The notes under the pieces: model-generated
Seen by the model: only the letters and a program-made list of their open reading frames with translations
Databases searched by the model: none
Told to the model about the DNA's origin: nothing
Position numbers and translations under genes: made by a program
Part shown: positions 19,026-27,119 of the stretch, piece after piece
How positions within the stretch are numbered: the stretch's first letter is position 1
How the letters are laid out: every line of letters begins with the position of its first letter
NCBI GenBank assembly: GCA_900758475.1
Contig: CAAERQ010000011.1
Location: 52,486 to 116,485, forward strand
Reading direction: 5' to 3'
Length of the DNA stretch: 64,000 nucleotides
DNA from: an uncultured Collinsella sp.
GTDB lineage: Bacteria; Actinomycetota; Coriobacteriia; Coriobacteriales; Coriobacteriaceae

Positions 19026-20246
19026 ATGGTTGACGAGGACTTTGCCTGGCGGCTTACGCAAGGGCTCGTGCGGATCGACAGTTCCGACCCAGGTGCGTAT
19101 GAGGGCGAGATCGAACAACATATCAAAGGCCTGGTCGAGGCGTATATTGCCAAACTCGATTCGCCTGCGTTGGACGCCGCAGAGGTACGCGAGCTCGAGG
19201 TGCTACCCGGACGCCGCAACCTCATGGTCACCGTGCCCGGTTTGAGCGACGAGCCACGGCTCGTCTACATCTGCCATATGGATACCGTCACCTTGGGCGA
19301 CGGCTGGGACGCAGGCATTCCCCCGCTCGGAGCAATCGTGCGTGACGATAAACTCTATGGCCGCGGCGCCTGCGATATGAAGGGTGGCCTGGCCTGCGCC
19401 ATTGCCGCGCTGGTCCATACGCTCGAGCGCGTGGCGGCAGTTGACGCGCTGCCCCACCGCGGCTTTTCGCTCATCTGCTCGGTCGACGAGGAAGACTTTA
19501 TGCGCGGCTCCGAGGCGGCCATCGACGCCGGCTGGGTCGGCTCGCGCGAATGGGTACTGGACACCGAGCCCACTGATGGACAGATCCAGGTGGCGCACAA
19601 GGGTCGCACGTGGTTCGAAATCGAGATGACAGGCGTCACGGCGCACGCGAGCCAGCCTTGGAAGGGCGCAGACGCCGTCGCCGCCATGTCCGAGGTCGTC
19701 TGCGCGCTGCGCCATGTGTTCGCGGCGCTGCCCGTGCATGATGAGCTGGGGCCTTCGACTGTCACATTTGGTCAGATTGAGGGCGGCTATCGTCCCTATG
19801 TCGTGCCCGACCACGCCAAGGTCTGGGTCGATATGCGCCTGACCCCGCCGACTGATACGGCCGCCGCGACGCGCATGGTAGAGCAGGCCATCGCCGGTGC
19901 CGAGGCCGCGGTTCCCGGCTGCCATGGAAGCTATACCGTGACAGGCGACCGCCCTGCCATCGAGCGCGACCCAGGCTCTCCCCTTCTAGCTGCACTCAAG
20001 CGCGCGGCAGACGATGTGACGGACGCGGAAACGACCGTCGGCTTCTTTACCGGCTACACCGACACTGCCGTCATTGCCGGCAAGACAGGTAACCGAAATT
20101 GCACGAGCTACGGCCCCGGCTCGCTCGCGCTCGCGCACAAGCCCAACGAGTATGTGCCCCACGCCGATATCGTTCGCTGCCAGAACGTACTCATCGCGCT
20201 CGCTGACAACACGCTCTGGGGCGCAAGCGGCCAAGTTGGGGCATAA
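19026..20246 (+). CDS. M20-family metallopeptidase (ArgE/DapE/CPG2-like)
   Basis: This 406-residue zinc-dependent amidohydrolase has the M20 metal-binding set: ICHMDTVTLGDGW (His-x-Asp), GRGACDMKGGLA (bridging Asp), VDEEDFMRGSEAA (catalytic Glu-Glu) and a final His in LAHKPNEYVPHADI. It likely removes an acyl or amino-acid group from a small peptide or acylated amino acid; the exact substrate is not evident. ATG 19026 with a GAGG site is chosen over an upstream ATG at 18996. It is divergent from the nuclease-like gene. The DUF1015-like gene follows after 39 bp. Confidence 0.88.
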   Translation: MVDEDFAWRLTQGLVRIDSSDPGAYEGEIEQHIKGLVEAYIAKLDSPALDAAEVRELEVLPGRRNLMVTVPGLSDEPRLVYICHMDTVTLGDGWDAGIPPLGAIVRDDKLYGRGACDMKGGLACAIAALVHTLERVAAVDALPHRGFSLICSVDEEDFMRGSEAAIDAGWVGSREWVLDTEPTDGQIQVAHKGRTWFEIEMTGVTAHASQPWKGADAVAAMSEVVCALRHVFAALPVHDELGPSTVTFGQIEGGYRPYVVPDHAKVWVDMRLTPPTDTAAATRMVEQAIAGAEAAVPGCHGSYTVTGDRPAIERDPGSPLLAALKRAADDVTDAETTVGFFTGYTDTAVIAGKTGNRNCTSYGPGSLALAHKPNEYVPHADIVRCQNVLIALADNTLWGASGQVGA

Positions 20247-20285
20247 TAAGCCGCGAACAAACCGATTCACACGTTAGGACCGCCC

Positions 20286-20969
20286 ATGAAAGCACTTCCG
20301 TTTCCCTGCATCCGCCCGGCTCAGGACCGCGTGCTCGAAGCGCTGCCTGCGATGGGCGGCATCCTGAGCGGCAACGATGCCCTGCGCGGCGCCATCGCCG
20401 ACGGCCTGATGCTCAAGGATCCAGGCGCGGCGTATTACGTGTACGAATGCTCGGACGAGCCGGGTCGCGTGACGGGTGTCGTGGCGATTTGCCCGATGAG
20501 TGTACTTGCGGGCGGCAAGGGCGACGCCGGTGATGAAGCACTCGCCGCTGCGCACGCGATCGCCGAACTCAAAGTTCAGCCCCGCCCCGTGTCGCTCGCC
20601 TACGAAGCCTCGCCCGTCATGGATATCATCCTCGCCGCCGCCAAAGAGGGCGCGTCGCTCTACGCCGCCACCGACCCCGCGGGTATCACGCATCGCGTGT
20701 GGGAGGTCAAGCGCGAGGACGCTGTCGGGGCCATCCGAGCCATGCTCGACCAAGCACCAGAGCCGACACTAGCCGACGACCCCGCCTACGCCGCCGCTCT
20801 GACCGGGGCGTCGCGGCTGCTGGCCGACGAGGCCCGCGCTGCCGGAACGTACACCGGCAAGGAGCCGTTCAACTTTACCGTGGCCGCGCTATTCCCCGCC
20901 GCGCAGGTCAGCGGCGGCGCACCGCAGGTCCCAATGGGCCTGCTCACCCACCAGGTCGCACGGTTCTAG
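20286..20969 (+). CDS. Short DUF1015-like protein
   Basis: A 227-residue protein whose middle matches the DUF1015 family. It contains SPVMDIILAAAKEGASLYAA followed by ITHRVWEV, and later KEPFNFTVAALFPAAQ. Full-length DUF1015 proteins are about 400 residues and carry a conserved ADGHHR motif. Here the equivalent position reads ADDPAY and the C-terminal part is absent. Either this is a diverged short form or its original activity has been lost. It sits 39 bp after the M20 peptidase gene and likely shares its transcript. Confidence 0.65.
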   Translation: MKALPFPCIRPAQDRVLEALPAMGGILSGNDALRGAIADGLMLKDPGAAYYVYECSDEPGRVTGVVAICPMSVLAGGKGDAGDEALAAAHAIAELKVQPRPVSLAYEASPVMDIILAAAKEGASLYAATDPAGITHRVWEVKREDAVGAIRAMLDQAPEPTLADDPAYAAALTGASRLLADEARAAGTYTGKEPFNFTVAALFPAAQVSGGAPQVPMGLLTHQVARF

Positions 20970-21013
20970 CGGACTCAAACGCGAAGCTGGAAAACCCAAA
21001 ATCCAAATAAACA

Positions 21014-21053
21014 AGGGGCGAAGATGCAGCAAACGCATGCACCTCCGCCCCTT
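21014..21053. terminator. Bidirectional terminator-like hairpin
   Basis: Arms AGGGGCG and CGCCCCTTT enclose further pairing. It lies between the convergent DUF1015-like and histidine phosphatase genes. Confidence 0.7.
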
Positions 21054-21098
21054 TCACATCGAGCAATGATGTCGGCGATCCGCATCGCCACGCCTGCG

Positions 21099-21734
21099 CT
21101 ACCCGCGCTGCGGGCCTGCCGCCGCCACGAGCGGCTCAAGCCCCAGCTCGCGCGCGTAGTCTTCCTGCGTAAAGATCTCAACAAGTTCAAACGTATCCGT
21201 CGCGTCATCAAACACAAAATGCAGCACCGAGCAGTTGCCCGGCACGCGATCGCGTTCATCGGCCGCCGCACCCTTCACGTGGTCCATGAACTCCTTGATG
21301 GCCGAGCCATGGCTTACCGCGAGCACGCACGTATGGTCCGGACGGTGCATAAGCTCGGTCAGCGTCGCCACCATGCGCTCTCGCACCTGCATCTGGCCCT
21401 CGCCGCCAAACTGGCGATAGAAGTCGCGCCACGGGCGCTCGGGCATGAGCATCACGCGCTCGGCCTCAAAGTCGCCAAAGAACCACTCACGCAGGCCGTC
21501 CAGGCGCTCGTACGCCAAGCCCGGCCACAAGTTGGCGATAGTCTGCTCGGTGCGATGAAGCGTGGAGGTGTAGGCATGATCGGGCTCAATGCCGCGCGCA
21601 CGTAAAAACATACCGGCGCGCGCCGCCTGGTCGCAGCCCAACTGCGTAAGCGGCGAGTCACTCCAACCCTGAATGATGCGCTTAAGGTTGAATATTGTCT
21701 GCCCATGACGAACCAGATACAGGTCTTTATTCAT
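21099..21734 (-). CDS. Histidine phosphatase family protein
   Basis: This 211-residue member of the phosphoglycerate mutase-like branch begins MNKDLYLVRHGQTIFN, with the catalytic RHG at residues 8-10, the acid GLREWFFGDFE segment, and a second histidine in LAVSHGSAIKEF. Substrate cannot be assigned; such enzymes dephosphorylate sugars, nucleotides or cobalamin precursors. ATG 21734 is chosen for its GAAAGGA site. A close paralogue lies 17 bp upstream in the same direction, so the two look like a tandem duplication within an operon. Confidence 0.88.
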   Translation of the reverse strand: MNKDLYLVRHGQTIFNLKRIIQGWSDSPLTQLGCDQAARAGMFLRARGIEPDHAYTSTLHRTEQTIANLWPGLAYERLDGLREWFFGDFEAERVMLMPERPWRDFYRQFGGEGQMQVRERMVATLTELMHRPDHTCVLAVSHGSAIKEFMDHVKGAAADERDRVPGNCSVLHFVFDDATDTFELVEIFTQEDYARELGLEPLVAAAGPQRG

Positions 21735-21751
21735 AGGGGTCCTTTCGTTCG

Positions 21752-22294
21752 TTACCAATCAAGGAGCGAAAACGCCCCGTCGCAATAGCCAAAATGAAGC
21801 ACGGCTCCGTTGTCGGGTAGCTCTCCCCTGCCAGTCACATACTCAAGAAACTCCTGGCAGGCTGAGCCGTGGGAAACCGCCAGCACGCAGTCGTGCTGCG
21901 GCCTGGCCATGATGCGCGACAGCACCGCGACCATACGCGACTGGAGCTGCACTTCCGACTCGCCGCCAAAGGCCACCGGATAATCACCCCAGGGCTGCGG
22001 CGGCATATCGCGATTTGATGTGCCCTCCAGCGAGCCCAAATGCCACTCGCGTAGGTCATCGACCAGCTCTATCGAGCGGCCCTCGCCAGCAATTAGCTCA
22101 GCCGTACGCCGCGCCCGGCCCAACGGGGAGGAATACACACGGTCAAAGGTCACGCCACGTGCCTCAAACGCCGCGCGCGTCGCCAGCGCTTGCTCGCGCC
22201 CGCGCGCCGTAAGCGGCGAATCGTGCCCACCTTGCAAAATATTCTGCACATTGAGCTCAGTCTGCCCATGCCGCACCAAATACAAATCTGCCAC
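21752..22294 (-). CDS. Histidine phosphatase family protein (tandem paralogue)
   Basis: The 180-residue product begins MADLYLVRHGQTELNVQNIL. It shares the catalytic RHG, the LREWHLGSLEG acid motif and LAVSHGSACQEFL with the downstream gene. It lacks about 30 C-terminal residues compared with that gene. Both contain an HDSPLT or SDSPLT segment after the RHG helix. It is the first gene of the pair. Confidence 0.88.
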   Translation of the reverse strand: MADLYLVRHGQTELNVQNILQGGHDSPLTARGREQALATRAAFEARGVTFDRVYSSPLGRARRTAELIAGEGRSIELVDDLREWHLGSLEGTSNRDMPPQPWGDYPVAFGGESEVQLQSRMVAVLSRIMARPQHDCVLAVSHGSACQEFLEYVTGRGELPDNGAVLHFGYCDGAFSLLDW

Positions 22295-22309
22295 ACGCCC
22301 TCCTCTCGC

Positions 22310-22344
22310 ACCACCGCAAAGGGGACAGGTACCTTTGTGGTGGT
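22310..22344. repeat. Family D 35-bp palindrome, copy 1
   Basis: Arms ACCACCGCAAAGG and CCTTTGTGGTGGT flank GGACAGGTA. The element at 35012-35046 is the same 35-mer in the opposite orientation with four differences. It lies between the phosphatase pair and the nitroreductase gene. Confidence 0.75.
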
Positions 22345-22376
22345 TTACCGCCGGATCACACCGCGGTGACGCTCAA

Positions 22377-23048
22377 CTACAGCAGCACGTCGGCAAGCGG
22401 ACGCTTGGGTACGTGGTGCACCTGCGCCTCGTCGCGCCAATAATTGATGGAACCGTCGGGGTTGGAATCGATCGCATCGATCACCTGTGTCTCGGCCGGA
22501 ACGCCAAACGCCATGATCAGCTTGAGCTCATACTTGTCGTTATCGAGCCCCATGGCGTCGATTGCGCGGGGCGTAAAGGCCTTGAACATGCATGCCGCCA
22601 CCTCGGGCGTGGCGCTGCGGGCGGCGAGCATCATCGTCTGCGCGGCAATGCCCGTGTCGACCTCGGTAATGGGAGCGGCTGGCTTGCCCGGAACGGCGCG
22701 CTCAGCCAAAATCGCGATGTAGCCGGTCGGGCGCTCACCCTCGGCAGGACCCGGCCAATCCTTAAGCGCACCGGCCCATGCAAGCTCATCAAATACGCGC
22801 GCGCAATCCACGGCACCGCTCACCACATGAAAACGCAGACGCTGAGCATTGGCGCCGCAGGGAGTCAGGTGAGCCAGCTCTGCCAGCTCGAGCAAAAACT
22901 CACGCGGCACGCGCATGGACTCGTCAAAACGGCGGCACGTACGGGCACGACGGACCAGCGCATCAAACGCTTCCAAGCCGAGCTTTTCGCAACCCTGCTC
23001 TGCCATCGATTCGACACTCGACGGCGCCTCGGGAACTGCTTCGTTCAT
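22377..23048 (-). CDS. Nitroreductase family protein
   Basis: This 223-residue FMN-dependent oxidoreductase-like protein has RARTCRRFDESMRVP near residue 30, the typical opening for phosphate contact of FMN. It also has the LTPCGANAQRLRFHVV segment, and a C-terminal region MAFGVPAETQVIDAI that replaces the usual GYP loop. ATG 23048 follows a GGGGGT site; longer reading to 23216 lacks one. Substrate is unknown, and nitro compounds, quinones or flavins are all possible. Confidence 0.82.
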   Translation of the reverse strand: MNEAVPEAPSSVESMAEQGCEKLGLEAFDALVRRARTCRRFDESMRVPREFLLELAELAHLTPCGANAQRLRFHVVSGAVDCARVFDELAWAGALKDWPGPAEGERPTGYIAILAERAVPGKPAAPITEVDTGIAAQTMMLAARSATPEVAACMFKAFTPRAIDAMGLDNDKYELKLIMAFGVPAETQVIDAIDSNPDGSINYWRDEAQVHHVPKRPLADVLL

Positions 23049-23283
23049 AGGGACCCCCAATACAAGCCAATTGTCCTTAGGAAAATCTAACCTAAAACGT
23101 AGGCAATAACGAACAGGGCTGCAATGTTCTACACCTGTTGAATAGAAAATCGCAACGTGGGGAACAACGGAAACAATTCGGGGCCTTTGGGTTACGTTTC
23201 GCCCTCTCCGACCCATACGCCAGCGCCTTTAGGCGATACTGGTTGTAACGATCAAGGCTTACGCCGCACGGAAAGGAGACATT

Positions 23284-23886
23284 ATGGGCATCTTTAAGAA
23301 CGATGACCAAAAATCAAGCCAGTTTGGATTTGACGAGAAAAGCATGGCGGGCAAAGCCGTCAAGGCCGTGCGCTGGATTTACGCCATCACGGGCGTCTTA
23401 GCGCTCATTGCTGGTATCGCGCTGCTTTTTGCACCCGCCAAGTCCCTCGTCTTTTTGACGACTGTCCTGGGTTTTTACTTTGTAATCACTGCTGCCATCA
23501 GGCTGTTCACTGCCATTTTTGAGCCGCTGCTGCCCACCGGCTGGCGCGTGACGAGCATCATCTCCAACCTACTCATTATCTTGGGCGGCGCCATAATCCT
23601 GCGCAACCAGGCCTTCTCGACCGCGACGCTCACCACGATGGTGGTTATCGTGGCCGGCTTTGGCTGGATTGTCGAAGGTGTCATGTCCATTCTGGAGTCC
23701 GAGCTTTCGTCCAACCGCGCCCTCGCCATCCTGAGCGGCGCACTCTCCATCATCGCCGGCATGTTCGTGTTTATCTATCCGCTGTGGTCGGCCAAGATGC
23801 TCGTCATCTTTAGCGGCGCCGCACTGCTGGTGTTTGGCGTAACGCTGATTGTTCGTGCTATTCAATTTGGCAAACTGGTGCACTAG
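23284..23886 (+). CDS. HdeD-like membrane protein (DUF308)
   Basis: This 200-residue integral membrane protein has about six hydrophobic segments in paired repeats, starting near residue 33 (WIYAITGVLALIAGIALLF). The arrangement of short loops and repeated GxxxxIxxG segments fits the HdeD/DUF308 family, linked to acid tolerance in enterobacteria but uncharacterised in actinobacteria. It has a strong AAGGAG site. Its stop codon is immediately followed by the ATG of the DUF188 gene. Confidence 0.8.
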   Translation: MGIFKNDDQKSSQFGFDEKSMAGKAVKAVRWIYAITGVLALIAGIALLFAPAKSLVFLTTVLGFYFVITAAIRLFTAIFEPLLPTGWRVTSIISNLLIILGGAIILRNQAFSTATLTTMVVIVAGFGWIVEGVMSILESELSSNRALAILSGALSIIAGMFVFIYPLWSAKMLVIFSGAALLVFGVTLIVRAIQFGKLVH

Positions 23887-24369
23887 ATGCCACGAACGCT
23901 CTTTATTGATGCAGACGCCTGCCCGGTCACGCGCGAGTCGATTGACTGCGCGCGGCGGGCGGGCGTCGCCGTTGTTATCGCCGGCAACAGCACGCAAAAC
24001 CTAGAACGGCACATTCGCCGCGACGACCCGCGCGATGCTGAGCACGCGCGACGCGGATTTTGGGTCACGACGCTCGATGTGAGCGTGGGCGCCGATAGCG
24101 CCGACTTTGCCATTATCGAGCGCCTGCAGGCTGGCGACGTGGTCGTGACGCAGGACATTGGCCTGGCGAGCATGGTGCTCGGACGCGATGCCGCCGCTAT
24201 CGGCGTGCGCGGGCGTGTCTACGATAAGGCGACCATCGACATGCAACTGTTTATTCGCCACGAGGAAAAGAAGGTGCGTCGCGTTGGCGGTCGCACCCGC
24301 GGGCCGGCAGCCTTCACCAGCGAGGACCGAGCCCGCTTTAAACGCAACCTCACCGAGTTGCTACGCTAA
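23887..24369 (+). CDS. YaiI/YqxD family protein (DUF188)
   Basis: The 160-residue product begins PRTLFIDADACPVTRESID, the conserved PIN-like opening of DUF188 proteins. It also has QAGDVVVTQDIGLASMVLGR, another family hallmark, and a basic C-terminus. The fold suggests a metal-dependent nuclease but no activity is established. It starts directly at the stop of the DUF308 gene, so translation is coupled. Confidence 0.9.
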   Translation: MPRTLFIDADACPVTRESIDCARRAGVAVVIAGNSTQNLERHIRRDDPRDAEHARRGFWVTTLDVSVGADSADFAIIERLQAGDVVVTQDIGLASMVLGRDAAAIGVRGRVYDKATIDMQLFIRHEEKKVRRVGGRTRGPAAFTSEDRARFKRNLTELLR

Positions 24370-24371
24370 CC

Positions 24372-24412
24372 AAGGCAGATTTTTGGGATATGCCCGGAAA
24401 TCTGCCTTTTTG
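24372..24412 (+). terminator. Intrinsic terminator after the DUF308-DUF188 operon
   Basis: The hairpin has arms AAGGCAGATTT and AAATCTGCCTT, followed by TTTTG. Confidence 0.9.
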
Positions 24413-24454
24413 TTTAGAGCGGTGTGAGCGCTCAGGATCCATGGCTCAACAAAA

Positions 24455-24527
24455 AAAACGGGCTTCAAAATGCCATGCATCGCCGCATTGTGCCGGCGCC
24501 GAGCATGGCTATTTTGAAGCCCGTTTT
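24455..24527 (-). terminator. Long bidirectional terminator hairpin
   Basis: Arms of about 23 bp (AAAACGGGCTTCAAAATGCC and its near complement) enclose a GC-rich loop. On the minus strand the stem is followed by a run of eight T residues, fitting termination of the ArsP_2 permease gene that ends at 24539. The plus strand has a weaker TTTTGTT. Confidence 0.8.
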
Positions 24528-24538
24528 GTTAAGCCTAC

Positions 24539-25627
24539 TTAGAGGCCAAAGGCGGATAGGATGAGGCCCCAGCCGGCGCCGATGACGTACATCATGATCA
24601 GGAACAGGACGTTTTCGCGAGCGCTGCGGTTGGTGCGGAACAGGATCAGGTAGCCCACGCCGGCGGAAATGAGCGTGCCGGCGAGCATCGGCGCCAACTG
24701 TAGCGCGCCCTCCAGGTACAGCTGCGTGATGACCACGCTGGCCGAGCAGTTGGGAATCAACCCGACAAGCGCCGAACCCAGGACAGCGAGCGTCTCGTTG
24801 CCGCGCAGGAACTGCTCGATTGCAGACTCGCCAAAGGTCTCGAGCACGGCGACCAGAATCAGCGTCACCAGGAAAATGAATACCGATACCTGAACGGTGT
24901 GCGAGATGGCGCTGCGGATGATTGACAGAACGGGCGCGCCCTCGTGGGAGTGGCCATGCTCGTGGCCGTGGTGGTGCTCGTGCTCGTCCGCGTGACCATG
25001 GTCGTGGCTGCGGTCGTGCCCGTGCTCGTCCTCATCCTCGTCACAGCCGCAATGATCGCGTTCGCACAGCTCGTGGATGTGACCGGCACTTACGCCCGCC
25101 TCGGCCACTTCGTCAATGATGTCGCCCCCGGTATGGTCGTCGTGCGCGCAGTTCACATGAGCCGGATTGGCAGCGGTCCCCAGCACGGTACGGCGAATCG
25201 CCGCATGCGCGCGGGCATTACGACGAAGGCCGCGGATAGCCGCATCCACGATAAAGCCCGTGACCAGCGCGATCAGCGCTTTCGAAGCCAAAAGCATCAC
25301 CATGGTCTGCACGGGAACCTGCTCGGCAAGCAACAGCGGCAGCATCTCGTCGGAGGTCGAGAGGAAAACCGCAACCAGTGTGCCCAGCGTCACGACGCGA
25401 CCGGCGTACAGCGTCGCCGCCATGGCCGAAAAGCCGCACTGCGGCACCATGCCCAGCAGCGAGCCAACCACGGGGCCCGCGGCGCCGGCGCGTTTGATGG
25501 CGCCGTTGACGCGGTCGCCTGCAACGTGCTCGAGCGTCTCGAGGGCCAGATATGTCACCAATAAGAACGGCACCAGCGAGAGCGTGTCCTTGCCGGCGTC
25601 GAGCAGAATATCAATCAGTAAATCCAT
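24539..25627 (-). CDS. ArsP_2-type permease with histidine-rich loop (putative metal transporter)
   Basis: A 362-residue membrane protein with two homologous halves, each carrying the signature of the ArsP_2 (PF11449) family: GMVPQCGFSAMAATLYAGR in the first and GLIPNCSASVVITQLYLEG in the second. Between them is a cytoplasmic-type loop (about residues 195-230) rich in His, Asp and Glu (for example HGHDRSHDHGHADEHEHHH), a probable metal-binding region. Some members are annotated as manganese transporters, so divalent-metal transport is the best guess. It is divergent from the exonuclease gene, with about 170 bp between starts. Confidence 0.8.
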   Translation of the reverse strand: MDLLIDILLDAGKDTLSLVPFLLVTYLALETLEHVAGDRVNGAIKRAGAAGPVVGSLLGMVPQCGFSAMAATLYAGRVVTLGTLVAVFLSTSDEMLPLLLAEQVPVQTMVMLLASKALIALVTGFIVDAAIRGLRRNARAHAAIRRTVLGTAANPAHVNCAHDDHTGGDIIDEVAEAGVSAGHIHELCERDHCGCDEDEDEHGHDRSHDHGHADEHEHHHGHEHGHSHEGAPVLSIIRSAISHTVQVSVFIFLVTLILVAVLETFGESAIEQFLRGNETLAVLGSALVGLIPNCSASVVITQLYLEGALQLAPMLAGTLISAGVGYLILFRTNRSARENVLFLIMMYVIGAGWGLILSAFGL

Positions 25628-25798
25628 GACGGATGGAACCTTTCGTGTCTTTCGGCAGCATTGTAAAAGTCCTAGCGGTCAACTAGGGTATTGTAGTTGT
25701 CCCGGGCGCGGTGCCAATAGTTGCCCATGGTAAACTATCATCTCGCCACAACTCAGTAACCCCGAGCCGCGCGACGCGGCCCGTCCAAGGAGCAGCAT

Positions 25799-26767
25799 AT
25801 GAATGTTTCGCAAGCACTCGAATACGAGCGCCAGCCGTTTATCCCCATGTTTATCTATGGCGATCACGGCGCCATGGAGTCCGAGCGCCAGAAGGGCGAG
25901 GAGGCCCTCAAGGTGCTCGAGACCGAGTACTTTACCGCCGGGGGCGACCCCGGCTTCGACTTTGCCACTGTGCGCGACCTGGCCGACCGCAACCGCGACC
26001 TGTGCGACCAGATTGGCGAGGCGCGCCTGCGCAACGTGACGCCCGCGACGCTCTCGCGCGGCCTGTCCGACGCCGACACCTGCGCCGCCATCGGCAAGAT
26101 GCAAAAGCGCACCGCCGCGTCCGTTATGCGCGAGATCCGCGGTGACCGCGACGCACTCGGTGTGGCCTATGCCCGCAAGCCCATCCAGGGCACGGTGCTC
26201 GGCATCGACATCGAGACCACCGGTCGCGCGCCCGAGCGCGGCTACATCATCAACGTGGGCTGGGAGATTATGGATCTCACCAGCGACGCCGTGCCGCATG
26301 ACGCCGAGGCGCACTACTGCGGCCTGCCCGACATCTACCGCGGCGAGGATGTGCCGCTATCGAACATCCATCACATCACCTGGGACGACATCGACGGCAA
26401 AAAGCCGTTCCGCGAGAACAAGGAGCTGCAGAAGCAGCTGCTCAAGCTCATGAAGAAGTATCCCTATATGGCACATAACGCCGCCTTCGAGGACAGCTGG
26501 TTCAAAATCCACCTGGACGGTTACGCCGAGGCACGCCGCGCAGGCAAGATCATCGTCATCGATTCACGCCAGATCTGCCGCAGCCTGGACGCCGACGTGC
26601 GCTCGCTCCCCCGCGAGTCCGCGCCCGCTGCGCTCGAGAACTGGGCGCGCCGCCGTGGAACCCTCGCCGCCGACGCCAACGAGCAGCACCTGGGCCTCGA
26701 CGACACCGACCTCATGCTCCGTACCGTCCAGGCCGAGTTCAACCTCAAGAACCTGTTTGCGAAGTAG
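25799..26767 (+). CDS. DnaQ-like 3'-5' exonuclease (DEDDh)
   Basis: A 322-residue protein. The first 130 residues are helical and unrecognised. The exonuclease domain starts near residue 136 with GIDIETTGR (Exo I, D and E), then HNAAFEDSWF (Exo II), and ends with HLGLDDTDLML (Exo III, His and Asp), giving a complete DEDDh set. This resembles the epsilon/ExoX family of proofreading or repair exonucleases. The unusual N-terminal extension may set its target or partner. AAGGAG lies seven bases upstream of ATG 25799. Confidence 0.82.
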   Translation: MNVSQALEYERQPFIPMFIYGDHGAMESERQKGEEALKVLETEYFTAGGDPGFDFATVRDLADRNRDLCDQIGEARLRNVTPATLSRGLSDADTCAAIGKMQKRTAASVMREIRGDRDALGVAYARKPIQGTVLGIDIETTGRAPERGYIINVGWEIMDLTSDAVPHDAEAHYCGLPDIYRGEDVPLSNIHHITWDDIDGKKPFRENKELQKQLLKLMKKYPYMAHNAAFEDSWFKIHLDGYAEARRAGKIIVIDSRQICRSLDADVRSLPRESAPAALENWARRRGTLAADANEQHLGLDDTDLMLRTVQAEFNLKNLFAK

Positions 26768-27119
26768 AAACGTCTGCGACAAACCACGGCGTAGATCACG
26801 AGCGGCCTCGCAGCGGGAAACCTCGCAGCGGGGCCGCCCTACGTTCCACAAGCAGGCCCGCTCTTCACAAATTCTGAACCCTATTTTTTAACTATTTCGG
26901 TACTTTCCCGACACGTGATTTGTGTTCAGATAGCGATGCATCGATACCAAATGTGCAGAAATTGAGCATTTCTATGCTATAGCCAAGCAGCGAAAACATT
27001 GATTTAGGGTGAACGGGCCCATAATCGCGTCAAGCTTTTGGACAGCATTTGGTTAGACCCCAAAAACGGCTTTCCCACTCAGCACCATCGACACGGTATT
27101 TTCTGACACGATACTTACC
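26768..27119. other. Intergenic region entering an AT-rich tract
   Basis: The first 90 bases contain two direct CCTCGCAGCGGG units inside a weak CGGCC/GGCCG hairpin. From about 26880 base composition becomes markedly more AT-rich. No gene, tRNA or clear promoter could be assigned. Confidence 0.4.

Noticed and set aside
17822..19231. 469-codon version of the nuclease-like gene
   Set aside because: The first 120 codons overlap the divergent M20 peptidase gene and have shadow-like composition; protein-like sequence begins at ATG 18871.
24455..24527. Long palindrome considered as an IS end
   Set aside because: An eight-T run after the stem on the minus strand and its place after the permease gene fit an intrinsic terminator better.
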